Part shown: piece after piece, positions 24,327 through 33,906 of the stretch | How positions within the stretch are numbered: the first letter of the stretch is position 1 | Layout of the letters: each line of letters begins with the position of its first letter | From: Huiozyma naganishii CBS 8797 | Taxonomy: Eukaryota > Ascomycota > Saccharomycetes > Saccharomycetales > Saccharomycetaceae | Direction of reading: 5' to 3' | NCBI RefSeq assembly: GCF_000348985.1 | Contig: NC_035932.1 | Coordinates: forward strand, 124,001 to 188,000 | DNA length: 64,000 nucleotides | Made by a program: the position numbers and the translations under genes | Notes under the pieces: generated by a model | What the model was told of the DNA's origin: nothing | What the model saw: the letters and a program-made list of their open reading frames with translations, nothing else | Databases searched by the model: none

Positions 24327-25200
24327 CTCCCTTATACTTGTGTGGTGCTCGTTGTGGTGTTTGGCGATAATTGCAGAGAGAGAGAGAGTGTGTGTGTGTC
24401 TCTACTAAAACAGATTGCGGGATGTGAGAACCGTTTGTACGAGTAAGTCGCTTTCGTTTGAATATTAAGGCTCTTAACAAAATTTTTCAAAATATGAACT
24501 TGACAAAACACATACAAGAGCCCATACTGAGGAGAGTCCCCTTTGCGAATGGCGATCCAGTCATCGAGAACGGTACCACTGTTCTAAATTCTTGCTTCAA
24601 ATGCGAACGTCAGCGCGAGAGTGTGAACACTTGCACTTCTTCAAGCGTGCCTTCTCGCATCTTATACTCTGCACCACCAGGAACGGATTCCCGTACAAGC
24701 TGTAGTAGTGACGACCCCTGCTAGCACCCATCTAGGCACTAGTTACTTCCCCATATGCATACACTACCTACTGTAACAGGGAAACTACGGGTGCACGCAC
24801 CCTCGTCAGCAAGAACATTCTACTCTGGGAGACGCACTGCTCCCCTCCCTCCTACATAGTCCAGTACACACAGAGTTCTTACGGACAGGGCGACGGCGTG
24901 CATAGTCTTGTGAGTCACACGGCCAGAGGCACTTAACCCGTTGGCTGCAAACTGCCGGCAAAACCGGTTTGAAATCCCGTCGGAAATATCTCGAGGTCTT
25001 CGCTTTTCATTTTTAACGTTAAAATTTTCATACAATGCCTCCCGGGATTACTTGATAACAGCTTGTACTTGGGAGCTACATAGACGCATACATATATATC
25101 TGTATAAATACGTTCAGGAGGTTGCTAGTTAGTCCTCCGTTTTTTACACTGTAGCAAGCATTTACCGACATTTCAAGTCAAGGATATACACAAACCAGTA
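24327..25200. other. Intergenic region between the small membrane-protein gene and YPQ1
   Basis: About 870 bp. It contains an (AG)n(TG)n purine-pyrimidine microsatellite at about 24373-24400 in the leader of the leftward gene and one possible short frame (separate entry). A TATA-like ATATATATCTGTATAAATA near 25090-25110 could serve YPQ1. Nothing else is recognisable. Confidence 0.5.
24494..24724 (+). CDS. Possible small open reading frame, unproven
   Basis: A 76-residue frame beginning MNLTKHIQEPILRRVPF and ending SSDDPC. It has a mixed, non-repetitive composition and five cysteines, including a CFKC pair. There is no signal peptide, no membrane span and no resemblance to a protein I know. 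It could equally be a chance frame in an 870-bp gap, which is why confidence is low. It is listed because small genes are easily missed and this one is not a shadow of another gene. Confidence 0.2.
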   Translation: MNLTKHIQEPILRRVPFANGDPVIENGTTVLNSCFKCERQRESVNTCTSSSVPSRILYSAPPGTDSRTSCSSDDPC

Positions 25201-26178
25201 ATGCGTTTCGCACCTATAGAGTTTACTGGCCAGAATGTCAGTGGGCTAATGGGCTCGATATCGATTGCCTGCTGGGTCATCGTTTTCGTGCCGCAGATCT
25301 ATGAGAATTTCTACAGAAAGTCTTCTAGTGGTCTTTCGCTACTGTTTGTTGTGCTGTGGTTAGCTGGTGACGTTTTCAATTTGTTGGGAGCACTGTTGCA
25401 GCACCTGCTTTCCACAATGATCATATTGGCAGCATACTATACCGTCGCGGATATAATACTGCTGGGCCAATGTCTGTGGTACGATAACGGGGAGGAGGAT
25501 GTCGTTGAGATTGATCCAGTACATTTCTCCCCTGCCAACCCGGTGAACGAAAACGTGCTTCAAGATGTCTTTCACGAACATGAACCCCTGTTAAGGGTGA
25601 CAAAATCCCATCGGAACTCTGACGTGGTCACCAACGAGTACCGTTCCATAGAAGACGAAATAAATAGAAGCATGGATGCAGACGCTAACAACGATTCCGA
25701 GGTAGAGGTCGTCCAAGAAACATTGGACAGTGGTAACTATACAAGCGACATTGTCATCGTGTCCACAGTCATCATGGCAGGGTTCATAGCGTGGTATATA
25801 CCGTACTGCAGGAACTACAACCCTACACCGTTGAAACCAAAACCAACACCAACAGACGTCGAGTTCAATTGGCTCGCGCAGCTGTTCGGATACCTGAGTG
25901 CGGTCCTATACCTGGGTTCAAGGATCCCGCAAATCTTACTAAATTTCAAGAGAAAGTCATGCGAGGGTATTTCGTTTCTGTTCTTTCTGTTCGCATGTCT
26001 GGGGAACACAACCTTCATTACCTCAGTGCTCTGCGTATCGCTGGAACCAAAATACCTGCTTGTCAACGCCTCGTGGCTTGTGGGGAGTTCAGGCACTTTG
26101 GTCATGGATTTCATCATCTTTGGCCAGTTCTTCGCATATGGGAGAGGGAAAATAGTAAGTTCACCAGCAAGCGTATAA
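25201..26178 (+). CDS. YPQ1: Vacuolar PQ-loop basic amino-acid transporter (YPQ1/RTC2 family)
   Basis: A 325-residue seven-helix protein with the two PQ-loop motifs that define the family: VFVPQIYENF at residues 28-37 and SRIPQILLNF around residues 240-249 (PQ at 31-32 and 243-244). A long hydrophilic acidic loop of about 90 residues separates the two halves, as in S. cerevisiae Ypq1 and Ypq2. The family exports lysine and arginine from the vacuole and is related to lysosomal PQLC2. By order it is the orthologue of YOL092W; the YBR147W paralogue would be on the sister track. It is oriented head-to-tail with MSH2. The gene that lies between them in S. cerevisiae (SPO21) is absent. Confidence 0.93.
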   Translation: MRFAPIEFTGQNVSGLMGSISIACWVIVFVPQIYENFYRKSSSGLSLLFVVLWLAGDVFNLLGALLQHLLSTMIILAAYYTVADIILLGQCLWYDNGEEDVVEIDPVHFSPANPVNENVLQDVFHEHEPLLRVTKSHRNSDVVTNEYRSIEDEINRSMDADANNDSEVEVVQETLDSGNYTSDIVIVSTVIMAGFIAWYIPYCRNYNPTPLKPKPTPTDVEFNWLAQLFGYLSAVLYLGSRIPQILLNFKRKSCEGISFLFFLFACLGNTTFITSVLCVSLEPKYLLVNASWLVGSSGTLVMDFIIFGQFFAYGRGKIVSSPASV

Positions 26179-26325
26179 CACTCAAAACCAGCATATCGTT
26201 AATACACGACTACATCCGTAAACATTCATATATCCGTATATCTAATCCCAATTCACTAAGCTAAAACTGTCTGATTTCAGTTTCTCGCGTCACCCACCCA
26301 CTTACTTTTTTTTCTTCTTCCCTTT

Positions 26326-26331
26326 ACGCGT
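26326..26331 (+). promoter_or_regulatory. MluI cell-cycle box upstream of MSH2
   Basis: ACGCGT, the core MBF-binding site for G1/S transcription, lies 96-101 bp before the MSH2 ATG. A related TCGCGTCA is at about 26284. Cell-cycle control of MSH2 is known in S. cerevisiae. Confidence 0.6.
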
Positions 26332-26426
26332 TTATTGCAGTCAGCATCTCTTGGTATTTAAGAAAATGGATTGAGGATTCACCGTCACATCAAAGATCAC
26401 CAACAACCTACCGCAATAGAACCGAT

Positions 26427-29351
26427 ATGTCGACTGCTGCGTCTAGGCCAGACTTGAAATTCAGCGGGATTGCTGAAGAACGCAGTTTTTACAGTAGGTT
26501 TCTCACTCTAGAGGAAAAACCTACGACTACGATCCGGATTGTTGACAGAGGCGAGTATTACACGGTGGTCAGCACCGATGCAGTCTTCGTTGCCGATTCA
26601 ATCTACCACACACAGTCTGTTCTCAAGACTTGCAATTTGGACCCTGTTACAGCCAAGAAATTTGGACAGCAACCTAAACAATATGTCACTTTGTCACCGC
26701 AAATCTTGAGTAACCTGCTAAAGAAATGTTTGCTAGAACTAGGGTATAAAGTGGAAATATACGACAAAGCGTGGAAACTGCTTAGAATGGCTTCACCCGG
26801 TAACATTGATTCAGTTGCCGACCTATTGAATGTGTCTATTGACAATTCTATCGTTATCGCGTCCTTGAAACTGCAATTTAATCCCAAGGATGGAAACTGC
26901 CTCATTGGTGTGGCATTTGTAGATACATCCGATTACAAATTGGGGATGCTCGATATCCTGGATAATGAAGTATTCTCTAATCTGGAAAGTTTTTTGATTC
27001 AACTGGGCGTCAAAGAATGCTTGGTCCCCGATCTGAGTCATGCCGAGAACAACCAGGAATGGACTAAGATTGTTAATGTTATAGATAGATGTGGAACTGC
27101 GGCAACTTTAATCCGCAGCTCTCAATTCAATAAGGGCAACGAAGACGTGGAAAACGACTTGATCAAATTGACAAACGATAAGCTGATCATGTCTCTACCC
27201 CAAAAATTTTCACCATTGGCATTGGGCGCGTGTCACGCCTTATTGGATTATTTGAATCTGTTGAGTAATTCCGATGTTTTGGGTAAGTTTGAACTAGTTC
27301 AACACTCCTTGAAGGAGTTTATAAAGTTGGATGCATCCTCAATCAAAGCTTTGAATCTGTACCCTCAAGGACCATCTAACCCAACCATGACTAGCACACA
27401 GACTTCAAACTTTTCCTACGGCTTCAACTCAAAGGGAAAGGTTACATCGCTTTTTCAGTTATTGAATCATTGCAAAACTAATGCTGGTATACGATTATTG
27501 AACGAATGGATAAAACAACCACTCACGGATATGACAAAAATCAATACTAGACACAACTTGGTGGAATATTTGATAGACCAACTGGAGTTAAGACAGCTAC
27601 TACAATGCGATTACCTCCCACTCTTCCCAGATTTACGTCGGTTGACCAAGAGATTGATCAAAAATGGAACTTTGGAAGATGTACTGAAAGTTTACCAATT
27701 CACCAAAAGAGTTCCCGAATTGGTGCAACTTTTAGAATCTTTTACTAACCCCGATGAGGAGAATTTAGCAGACAGCGAAAACGAATCCTCTTTGGAAAAA
27801 CTAGTTCAAGATACCTGGATTGTCCCGCTCCAAGATCGCTTAGACCCATTGAGTAAGCTAGAAGAAATGGTAGAAACGACTATTGACTTGGATGCGTACG
27901 AAGAGAACAACGATTTTATGATCAAGGTGGAGTTTAATCAGGAGTTAGGTTCTATTCGTGATCAATTAGATAACCTCAGAGAGAAAATTAAGCAAATCCA
28001 CTTAGAAGCAGCAGAAGACTTGGGATTTGATCCAGAAAAAAAACTGAAATTAGAAAACCACCACATGCATGGCTGGTGCATGCGTCTGACCCGTAACGAT
28101 GCTAAAGAGTTGAGAAAACACAGAGAATATATTGAACTGTCCACCATAAAGGCCGGTATCTTTTTCAGCACCAAGAAGTTGAAGGAAGTGGCAAGTAAAA
28201 CTGCAGAATTGGAGAAAGAGTACGAAAAGCAACAATCAATTTTGGTTAAAGAAATAGTTTCTATTACACTAACCTACTCTCCAGTCCTGGAAAAAATATC
28301 TTTAGTTTTGGCCCACCTGGACGTATTGACTTCGTTTGCACACGTTTCATCGTACGCACCAATTCCGTACGTGAGGCCAACAATGCATGATTTTGGTTCA
28401 AAGAGAAAAACTCACTTGGTAGCATCTCGGCATCCAGTACTTGAAATGCAGGATGATATCGTCTTTATCGCAAATGATGTAGATTTGGAAAAAGATAGCA
28501 AGGAGTTTTTGATTATTACAGGACCCAATATGGGTGGGAAATCTACATATATAAGGCAAGTCGGTGTGATAACATTAATGGCGCAGATTGGTTGTTTTGT
28601 CCCTTGTGAAGAAGCTGAAATAGCCGTTGTGGATGCTATCCTTTGCCGTGTTGGTGCTGGTGATTCTCAATTGAAAGGTGTCTCTACTTTCATGGTGGAA
28701 ATGCTGGAAACAGCATCTATATTAAAGAATGCCACGGAAAACTCATTGATTATCGTCGACGAACTGGGCCGTGGTACAAGTACCTACGACGGGTTTGGCC
28801 TTGCATGGGCAATTGCCGAACATATTGCCAAAAAAATCAAATGCTTTACTCTCTTTGCAACACATTTCCATGAGTTGACTTCCCTTGCCGACAAACTTTC
28901 CAACGTTGTAAACATGCATGTGGTTGCTCATATCGAACAAAGCGAAAAGAGTCAACACGATAGTGATGATATCACCCTGTTATACAAAGTCGAACTTGGT
29001 ATTTCCGACCAGTCGTTTGGTATCCATGTCGCGGAAGTGGTGCAGTTTCCACAGAAAATTGTGAAGATGGCTAAGCGGAAGGCAGCTGAATTAGAAGATT
29101 TGAAACAAAGCAATGAGAGTCTGAAAAAAAACAAACTTTCTGTTTCTGAAATCAATGAGGGAAACCAGCAGCTGAAGAAACTGCTGCAATCATGGGTCCA
29201 ATCAGTCAAGGAACTGGGCCTGGACGATCCGGAAAAATTGAGTGACGACCTCCGCCAGAAAAAAGCCCAGGAGTTACTAAAAGAGATCACCACTGGTAGT
29301 CCAATCAAGAATCCCAAGTACCTGGAGCACATCAAATCTTTATTACTTTAG
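26427..29351 (+). CDS. MSH2: DNA mismatch repair ATPase MSH2
   Basis: The 974-residue MutS homologue pairs with MSH6 or MSH3 to recognise mismatches and insertion loops in the nucleus. The C-terminal ABC-type ATPase domain has Walker A GPNMGGKSTYIRQ (about residues 699-711), the signature region STFMVEM, and Walker B IIVDELGRGTSTYDG; the FATHFHEL segment is the family switch histidine. The upstream mismatch-binding, connector, lever and clamp domains fill residues 1-650. MSH2 lacks the Phe-X-Glu mismatch wedge found in MSH6, as expected. Length agrees with S. cerevisiae Msh2 (about 964). Convergent with HAL9, about 118 bp between stop codons. Confidence 0.98.
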   Translation: MSTAASRPDLKFSGIAEERSFYSRFLTLEEKPTTTIRIVDRGEYYTVVSTDAVFVADSIYHTQSVLKTCNLDPVTAKKFGQQPKQYVTLSPQILSNLLKKCLLELGYKVEIYDKAWKLLRMASPGNIDSVADLLNVSIDNSIVIASLKLQFNPKDGNCLIGVAFVDTSDYKLGMLDILDNEVFSNLESFLIQLGVKECLVPDLSHAENNQEWTKIVNVIDRCGTAATLIRSSQFNKGNEDVENDLIKLTNDKLIMSLPQKFSPLALGACHALLDYLNLLSNSDVLGKFELVQHSLKEFIKLDASSIKALNLYPQGPSNPTMTSTQTSNFSYGFNSKGKVTSLFQLLNHCKTNAGIRLLNEWIKQPLTDMTKINTRHNLVEYLIDQLELRQLLQCDYLPLFPDLRRLTKRLIKNGTLEDVLKVYQFTKRVPELVQLLESFTNPDEENLADSENESSLEKLVQDTWIVPLQDRLDPLSKLEEMVETTIDLDAYEENNDFMIKVEFNQELGSIRDQLDNLREKIKQIHLEAAEDLGFDPEKKLKLENHHMHGWCMRLTRNDAKELRKHREYIELSTIKAGIFFSTKKLKEVASKTAELEKEYEKQQSILVKEIVSITLTYSPVLEKISLVLAHLDVLTSFAHVSSYAPIPYVRPTMHDFGSKRKTHLVASRHPVLEMQDDIVFIANDVDLEKDSKEFLIITGPNMGGKSTYIRQVGVITLMAQIGCFVPCEEAEIAVVDAILCRVGAGDSQLKGVSTFMVEMLETASILKNATENSLIIVDELGRGTSTYDGFGLAWAIAEHIAKKIKCFTLFATHFHELTSLADKLSNVVNMHVVAHIEQSEKSQHDSDDITLLYKVELGISDQSFGIHVAEVVQFPQKIVKMAKRKAAELEDLKQSNESLKKNKLSVSEINEGNQQLKKLLQSWVQSVKELGLDDPEKLSDDLRQKKAQELLKEITTGSPIKNPKYLEHIKSLLL

Positions 29352-29469
29352 GACGCCATAGTCTTAATACTGAAACATGCCATACTATTGATCACCTGAA
29401 TTTATTATGTAATTTATGTACTCTCTAAACAAAAAATAAGATATAAACGAACAAGCATATCTGCTTTAG

Positions 29470-32400
29470 TTAGCTGTCTGTTTTGTACACATCCATGAAA
29501 AAGTAGTCTCTGTCAAACAGTATTCTACCGAAGGGTAGAAAACTATTGAACTCTTCATCATTGTACCTCGTATCTGTTGAGTTCCCTGCAGTTGGTTCAT
29601 CATTAGTCTCGTTCGCTGGATAAATGACATTGTATGAGGTGTCATCACTAATGAACAACGATCTATCTTCTTGGATTTTTCTTGGGTTGCCATCTGAAGA
29701 GCAGAATGGGATATCAGAATAAAGCACCTTTAACATTCTTGGGTTTACTTCATTGAATATATCAATGTCGGATATTTTGATCGGAAGTTCAAGGTCATCC
29801 ACTCCGTTCTCTATATCTTCCACAGTAACATCTTCAAATACCTGATCCGCATGGAAACATCTCTGTAGGTCAACAACCAGCCTTTTATAAGAGTCCGCCT
29901 TTTCGAGGTCTAATCGGAAGATGAACTTAGGTAGAATATCCTTATAGTAGCTTGGATTAAACTTGTATTCATTCTTCCGCCGTTCGACCTCATTAAACCG
30001 AGCGACAATATGGTGCATGAGGTATGTAAACAAATGCATCGCAGTCAGCCAGTTCACATTACTGGTCATCAAGTACTGTTCATTTTCACCCAACATATGT
30101 TTATGAGAAACTTCTAGCAATTTTATCAGCTCCGGTATGTCCCTTTCTCTCTCATCATCAATATACTTGATGACATGGAGCAGTAAAGCAAAAATACCCG
30201 TGAAAAGATGGTACCTGGATTCGTAAAATCGTTGCGGTTGATAATTTGTTGTCATAAACATGTTCAGCATCGCCACACATGATAATTTATATTGCTCCAA
30301 AAAAGACCTGAAAATAATTGGGATATCATGGATGGAATTGACAAACAGGTGCTTATTGTCCGTCATATAGGTAATGGTGAATAAACTCAAAAGAATTTGC
30401 AAATACAAGAACCTGAAATGACAGTACAGAACACGGACGCAAGCAATTTCAAAACTCAAAGCTGGATTTTCCTCATTGCTTTGAGTATATATCAGGCAGA
30501 GACATTGTTTGTAGCTTTCCAGTTTCATGCATGGATGTAGCCTCTTCTTCCAGTTGTCTAAATGCTTTTGGATATCCAAAATTTTCTCTATGGTATAATC
30601 AAACGAGCGTTCCGTCATTCTTGCCGCAAAACAGGTTTCAAAAACTTCGGATTCGACTTTTATTAATTGGTAAATGTAGTATGATAGGAAATAGGTGATA
30701 AAGTCACAATAATCTGCTATTGCTGCCAATGCAGTGTCCACGTCCTTGATATTTTCTATTTTCTCTGGGTCATAACCCTGCACAGTCGGAAGGACATCAT
30801 CCCGTATGAAATTTAGGTAAGCCTCATCGGTCAACGTATCTGTTTCCTCTTCACTCAATAGCGGTGGTCTTGATAAAATCATCGAATATTTATTGTCGTA
30901 AGCGTAGCAGTGCCACCATAATCTTCTTCTGATCAATGATTCTTTTAAGGGTAGATTACCAGTAAAGTTCCCCAACCCAAGCCTTAAATTAACTGCATAC
31001 CGTATAGCCGTTGTCAACACATCGTCAGCCAGCTCAGTAGAGTATTTGTCTGACAAATATTTGGCCAAAAGAAGCAGAGCTTGGATGGTCGTTATCCCTG
31101 AGCATAGCATCGACAATTTGTGGTAATAGTACATCGCATTCAATAATGTGTTGTTCTCAATAGTTGACAGTTCAGACTTACTGGGACTATATCTATCTTT
31201 CCTCAAAAACTCTGTTTCATACAACATCATTGCTTGAGTGGCCAATGCACCGGAACTCAGACAGACATTCAAAAGCAGGGCCTCTGGATAGTTCAATTGC
31301 TCTTGACTGTCGTCATAATGCTTTTCTAGAAGATAAAAACATTCTTCTAGTGTAATAGTCATAGTGGCAGAGGATATCATTGTTGCGTGAAAGTTTTCCA
31401 ATAATCGTCTAGCTTGTTCTTTTGGTGGTAGCGGGAAAATATGAATCTCACCTGCAAATACAGCTGGGGTGGAAAAATCAAGTAGTTTCTTGGCATGAAT
31501 GATATGCCACTTCAACCCCAGCGTAAGCATGTAATTTATAGGGCTCATGAAATCTTTGATTGAGGCATTCGGTGCCAGTTTTTCTTTTATCCACTGAAGC
31601 TTTTGAGGAGTCAGTAATGCAGTTGTGTATGTTTTTTCGACAGGTCTCAGACTTCTGACCTTCACTTCCGCTTTCTCACGTTTTCCCTCTGTCCGTTGAA
31701 CAAGTTTATTGAGAAGCCATTCAAATCTTGCCATATTGTCAATCATCATAGAGACCTTCTTATCCAACTTTTCCACCTTAGAGATAACCGGTCCGGGAAC
31801 AGGCCCGATGTTGCTCAAGACAGTGGTCTGATCCGACGATTGGGACGTGGCAGGTGACTCATGTCCCTGCTTTGAAGAACTTTTCTTCGATTGTTTCTTC
31901 CTCCACTGTCGCGTTTTTTTTGGTTGTGCGGGGTCATTTTGTTGAAGGCCATCTTCAAGTTCCACAGCGTTTGGTGACACTTCATATTGGAAAGGTGTTT
32001 TCGTAGCGGCGGACTCGCCATAATCATCATTCTGCGGGTCTAAATTATTTCTCTTCCTCGCTTGCATCGCGTCTCTATGCTGGAAGGTGCATTCGGCATT
32101 ATATTTGATACAATGAGAACACTTGTTCTCCACGGTGTTGATCGGGCCACACTTGATCTTCCGCTTTCTGCAGTGGTCACAAGCCATCGAGACCCTTTTC
32201 TTGGCAGGTATAACGCTTGCACCGTTAGAAGAACTGGAATACTGGAAATTCCCGAGTGGCGAGCCCATAATCCCGTCGTACATTTGCTGTGGTGGTGGTG
32301 GACCCGTGGGGAGGATTGCCTGTTGCTGTCCCATCATCGACTGTTCGTGTAACAGGCCAGCGTACATATTCCTTTGCGGCTGAGTTGGCAGCCCAGAAGG

Positions 32401-32667
32401 CATGTGTGGATGATGCTGTACTGGGCCAGCGGCGTAATCCACTTGAGCGGTATTTTGCATCATAATATTATTGTTCGGATGATTATTATTTGTATTATTC
32501 GTATTATTATTCGTATTGTGATTAAAGTTGTTATTACTATTATGGTTACCGTTGTTGACGTTGTTTCTCGAATATAGGTGGTCATGCGGGAACCCATCAC
32601 CAAGTTGAACATCATCAGGCATACCCATACCCCCAGACCCATCATTTCCAACGTAAAGTCCGTTCAT
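29470..32667 (-). CDS. HAL9: Zn2Cys6 transcription factor, HAL9/TBS1 family
   Basis: Fungal binuclear zinc-cluster regulator. The cluster ACDHCRKRKIKCGP...CSHCIKYNAECTF lies at about residues 160-195, followed by a basic segment and a poly-basic linker (TRQWRKKQSKKSSSKQ). The large middle homology (fungal-specific transcription factor) region includes RRRLWWHCYAYDNKYSMILSR-type text. The N-terminus holds an Asn/His-rich stretch (NNNVNNGNHNSNNN, then HNTNNNTNNTNNN). S. cerevisiae HAL9 (YOL089C) promotes salt tolerance through ENA1, and its paralogue is TBS1 (YBR150C). The open frame begins at 32766, but the family-like start is at 32667 or 32673 (MQMNGLYVGN); the upstream residues look like untranslated leader. 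Confidence 0.92.
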   Translation of the reverse strand: MNGLYVGNDGSGGMGMPDDVQLGDGFPHDHLYSRNNVNNGNHNSNNNFNHNTNNNTNNTNNNHPNNNIMMQNTAQVDYAAGPVQHHPHMPSGLPTQPQRNMYAGLLHEQSMMGQQQAILPTGPPPPQQMYDGIMGSPLGNFQYSSSSNGASVIPAKKRVSMACDHCRKRKIKCGPINTVENKCSHCIKYNAECTFQHRDAMQARKRNNLDPQNDDYGESAATKTPFQYEVSPNAVELEDGLQQNDPAQPKKTRQWRKKQSKKSSSKQGHESPATSQSSDQTTVLSNIGPVPGPVISKVEKLDKKVSMMIDNMARFEWLLNKLVQRTEGKREKAEVKVRSLRPVEKTYTTALLTPQKLQWIKEKLAPNASIKDFMSPINYMLTLGLKWHIIHAKKLLDFSTPAVFAGEIHIFPLPPKEQARRLLENFHATMISSATMTITLEECFYLLEKHYDDSQEQLNYPEALLLNVCLSSGALATQAMMLYETEFLRKDRYSPSKSELSTIENNTLLNAMYYYHKLSMLCSGITTIQALLLLAKYLSDKYSTELADDVLTTAIRYAVNLRLGLGNFTGNLPLKESLIRRRLWWHCYAYDNKYSMILSRPPLLSEEETDTLTDEAYLNFIRDDVLPTVQGYDPEKIENIKDVDTALAAIADYCDFITYFLSYYIYQLIKVESEVFETCFAARMTERSFDYTIEKILDIQKHLDNWKKRLHPCMKLESYKQCLCLIYTQSNEENPALSFEIACVRVLYCHFRFLYLQILLSLFTITYMTDNKHLFVNSIHDIPIIFRSFLEQYKLSCVAMLNMFMTTNYQPQRFYESRYHLFTGIFALLLHVIKYIDDERERDIPELIKLLEVSHKHMLGENEQYLMTSNVNWLTAMHLFTYLMHHIVARFNEVERRKNEYKFNPSYYKDILPKFIFRLDLEKADSYKRLVVDLQRCFHADQVFEDVTVEDIENGVDDLELPIKISDIDIFNEVNPRMLKVLYSDIPFCSSDGNPRKIQEDRSLFISDDTSYNVIYPANETNDEPTAGNSTDTRYNDEEFNSFLPFGRILFDRDYFFMDVYKTDS

Positions 32668-33003
32668 CTGCATGCCCGCTACGCTTATTTGAAAATACAC
32701 TTTTTCTCTTTCGTCCCTATATTTAAAGATCAGCAGGGGGGAATAAGCGAGCACAAAAGCAAACAAACTCCCAAAGTCAAGTTCAAAAACTTGATACAGT
32801 ACTGCAAAAGGGTATGTCCTGACAGGGAAGCGATCTGCGATGGGTCAGACAGATTTACGCTGCTCCACGGCTCGCCCCAGGACCTTTAAATGTGCCATCA
32901 TCTCCTCTTTTCCTTGTTCATATAAATTTTTCAACATTCTCGATTACCGTTTTAGGTAAAATGCCGGAAAAAAGAAATAACAAAAAAAAAAGAAAAAAAA
33001 AAA
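32668..33003. other. HAL9 upstream region
   Basis: About 340 bp. A TATAAAT at 32921-32927 (read on plus) and a long A-rich run at 32970-33002 are the only marked features. The four TTAGGG-type motifs listed separately lie just beyond it, inside the MPD2 coding end. I searched by eye for a C/D snoRNA here and found only a degenerate box C (ATGATGG near 32900 on minus) with a CTGA at 32847 to 32844, which is not enough to call one. Confidence 0.5.
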
Positions 33004-33906
33004 TCACAGTTCGTCGCGAGTGATATCATTAGGGCTTGCAAAATGTTCAAAATTAGGGCTTACCGCTTCGGCGACGTGGTTCAAGAACCCTAATTTCAGT
33101 CTTAGGGTTTCGGCGATGTCCCGCTGGCTGTCTGAAGCGGCCCTGTCATCACCGTCACGGTCGCCATCGCCAGCAGCGGTGGATGCAGCGGTCCGTATGA
33201 CGTTTTCTAGTAGTCTTATCTCACTTTGGAACAGTTTGTCATCGTTGATGGCGTACTCGTTGCGATCTGGCGACCAATTCAGCATGGGGCTGACGGTTTC
33301 GTTGTAGTAGTAATGCAATGTCAATGACGGTTCTGTTAGGGGTTGTCTCTCCGCAGGGTGACCAAACAGCACGGAATCGAACAACCTCCGCAATTCATTC
33401 TGGGAGACTGCGGCGTTCAAGAAATTCTGGAAAGAGGGGAGATTCCTTCTACCCTTAAACTCGATGATGCGGTCACTGGCGACCTGGTACAGTGGATTTG
33501 AGTAACTGGGGCCCCACATCTTCTCCCACAAACGTCTCCATAGGGGTAGATTTCCCGCTTCAGTCGTGAGGGGTGAGTCGCTCAAGGACAAAGGTTCATC
33601 CAATGGAGTGATCAACTTGACCATAGGGTAACCGGGTACCCCAGAACATAGCGATGACCCAAACAATTCGCAGTCAACCTCTACAAACTGTAAGGGGGCT
33701 TTGTAGGTGTCCAATGCACTGAGTTCCTCGTACACTGGCTTCATCAACTTGCAGTGCGTGCACCACTGTGTGAAATACTTTACCACGGTGTAGGTGGCTG
33801 TGCCATTGTTCACAAGGTTGAAAAACTGCTCCTGTGTTTGTATGTGAGTCACTACAGCACCCACACTGCAAATGAACAGGACAAAAACCTGGACAATACT
33901 AAACAT
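33004..33906 (-). CDS. MPD2: ER protein disulfide isomerase family member MPD2
   Basis: A 300-residue thioredoxin-fold oxidoreductase of the ER lumen. A signal peptide (MFSIVQVFVLFICSVGAVV) precedes one thioredoxin domain with active site WCTHC at residues 48-52 (CxxC with a histidine third position, as in PDIs). The protein ends in RDEL, a variant of the HDEL retrieval signal. S. cerevisiae Mpd2 (YOL088C, about 277 residues) has a CQHC site and HDEL. The extra length is in the C-terminal third, whose last 30 codons contain an unusual run of TTAGGG-type DNA motifs. Same strand as HAL9, divergent from the CREG-like gene. Confidence 0.94.
   Translation of the reverse strand: MFSIVQVFVLFICSVGAVVTHIQTQEQFFNLVNNGTATYTVVKYFTQWCTHCKLMKPVYEELSALDTYKAPLQFVEVDCELFGSSLCSGVPGYPMVKLITPLDEPLSLSDSPLTTEAGNLPLWRRLWEKMWGPSYSNPLYQVASDRIIEFKGRRNLPSFQNFLNAAVSQNELRRLFDSVLFGHPAERQPLTEPSLTLHYYYNETVSPMLNWSPDRNEYAINDDKLFQSEIRLLENVIRTAASTAAGDGDRDGDDRAASDSQRDIAETLRLKLGFLNHVAEAVSPNFEHFASPNDITRDEL
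33029..33110. promoter_or_regulatory. Four TTAGGG-type (Tbf1-like) motifs in the MPD2 3' coding end
   Basis: TTAGGGCTT occurs at 33029-33037 and 33053-33061, AACCCTAA (reverse) at 33086-33093 and TTAGGGTTT at 33102-33110. These are the same nonamers found four times at the snR58 promoter. They are upstream of HAL9, 360-440 bp from its start, so they could act as a HAL9 upstream element or serve an unseen transcript. They also encode SPN and similar residues, so a coding explanation is possible. Confidence 0.4.

Noticed and set aside
32840..32905. A second C/D snoRNA upstream of HAL9 near the Tbf1-like motifs
   Set aside because: Box C is degenerate (ATGATGG) and the sequence before CTGA does not match any rRNA segment that I know.
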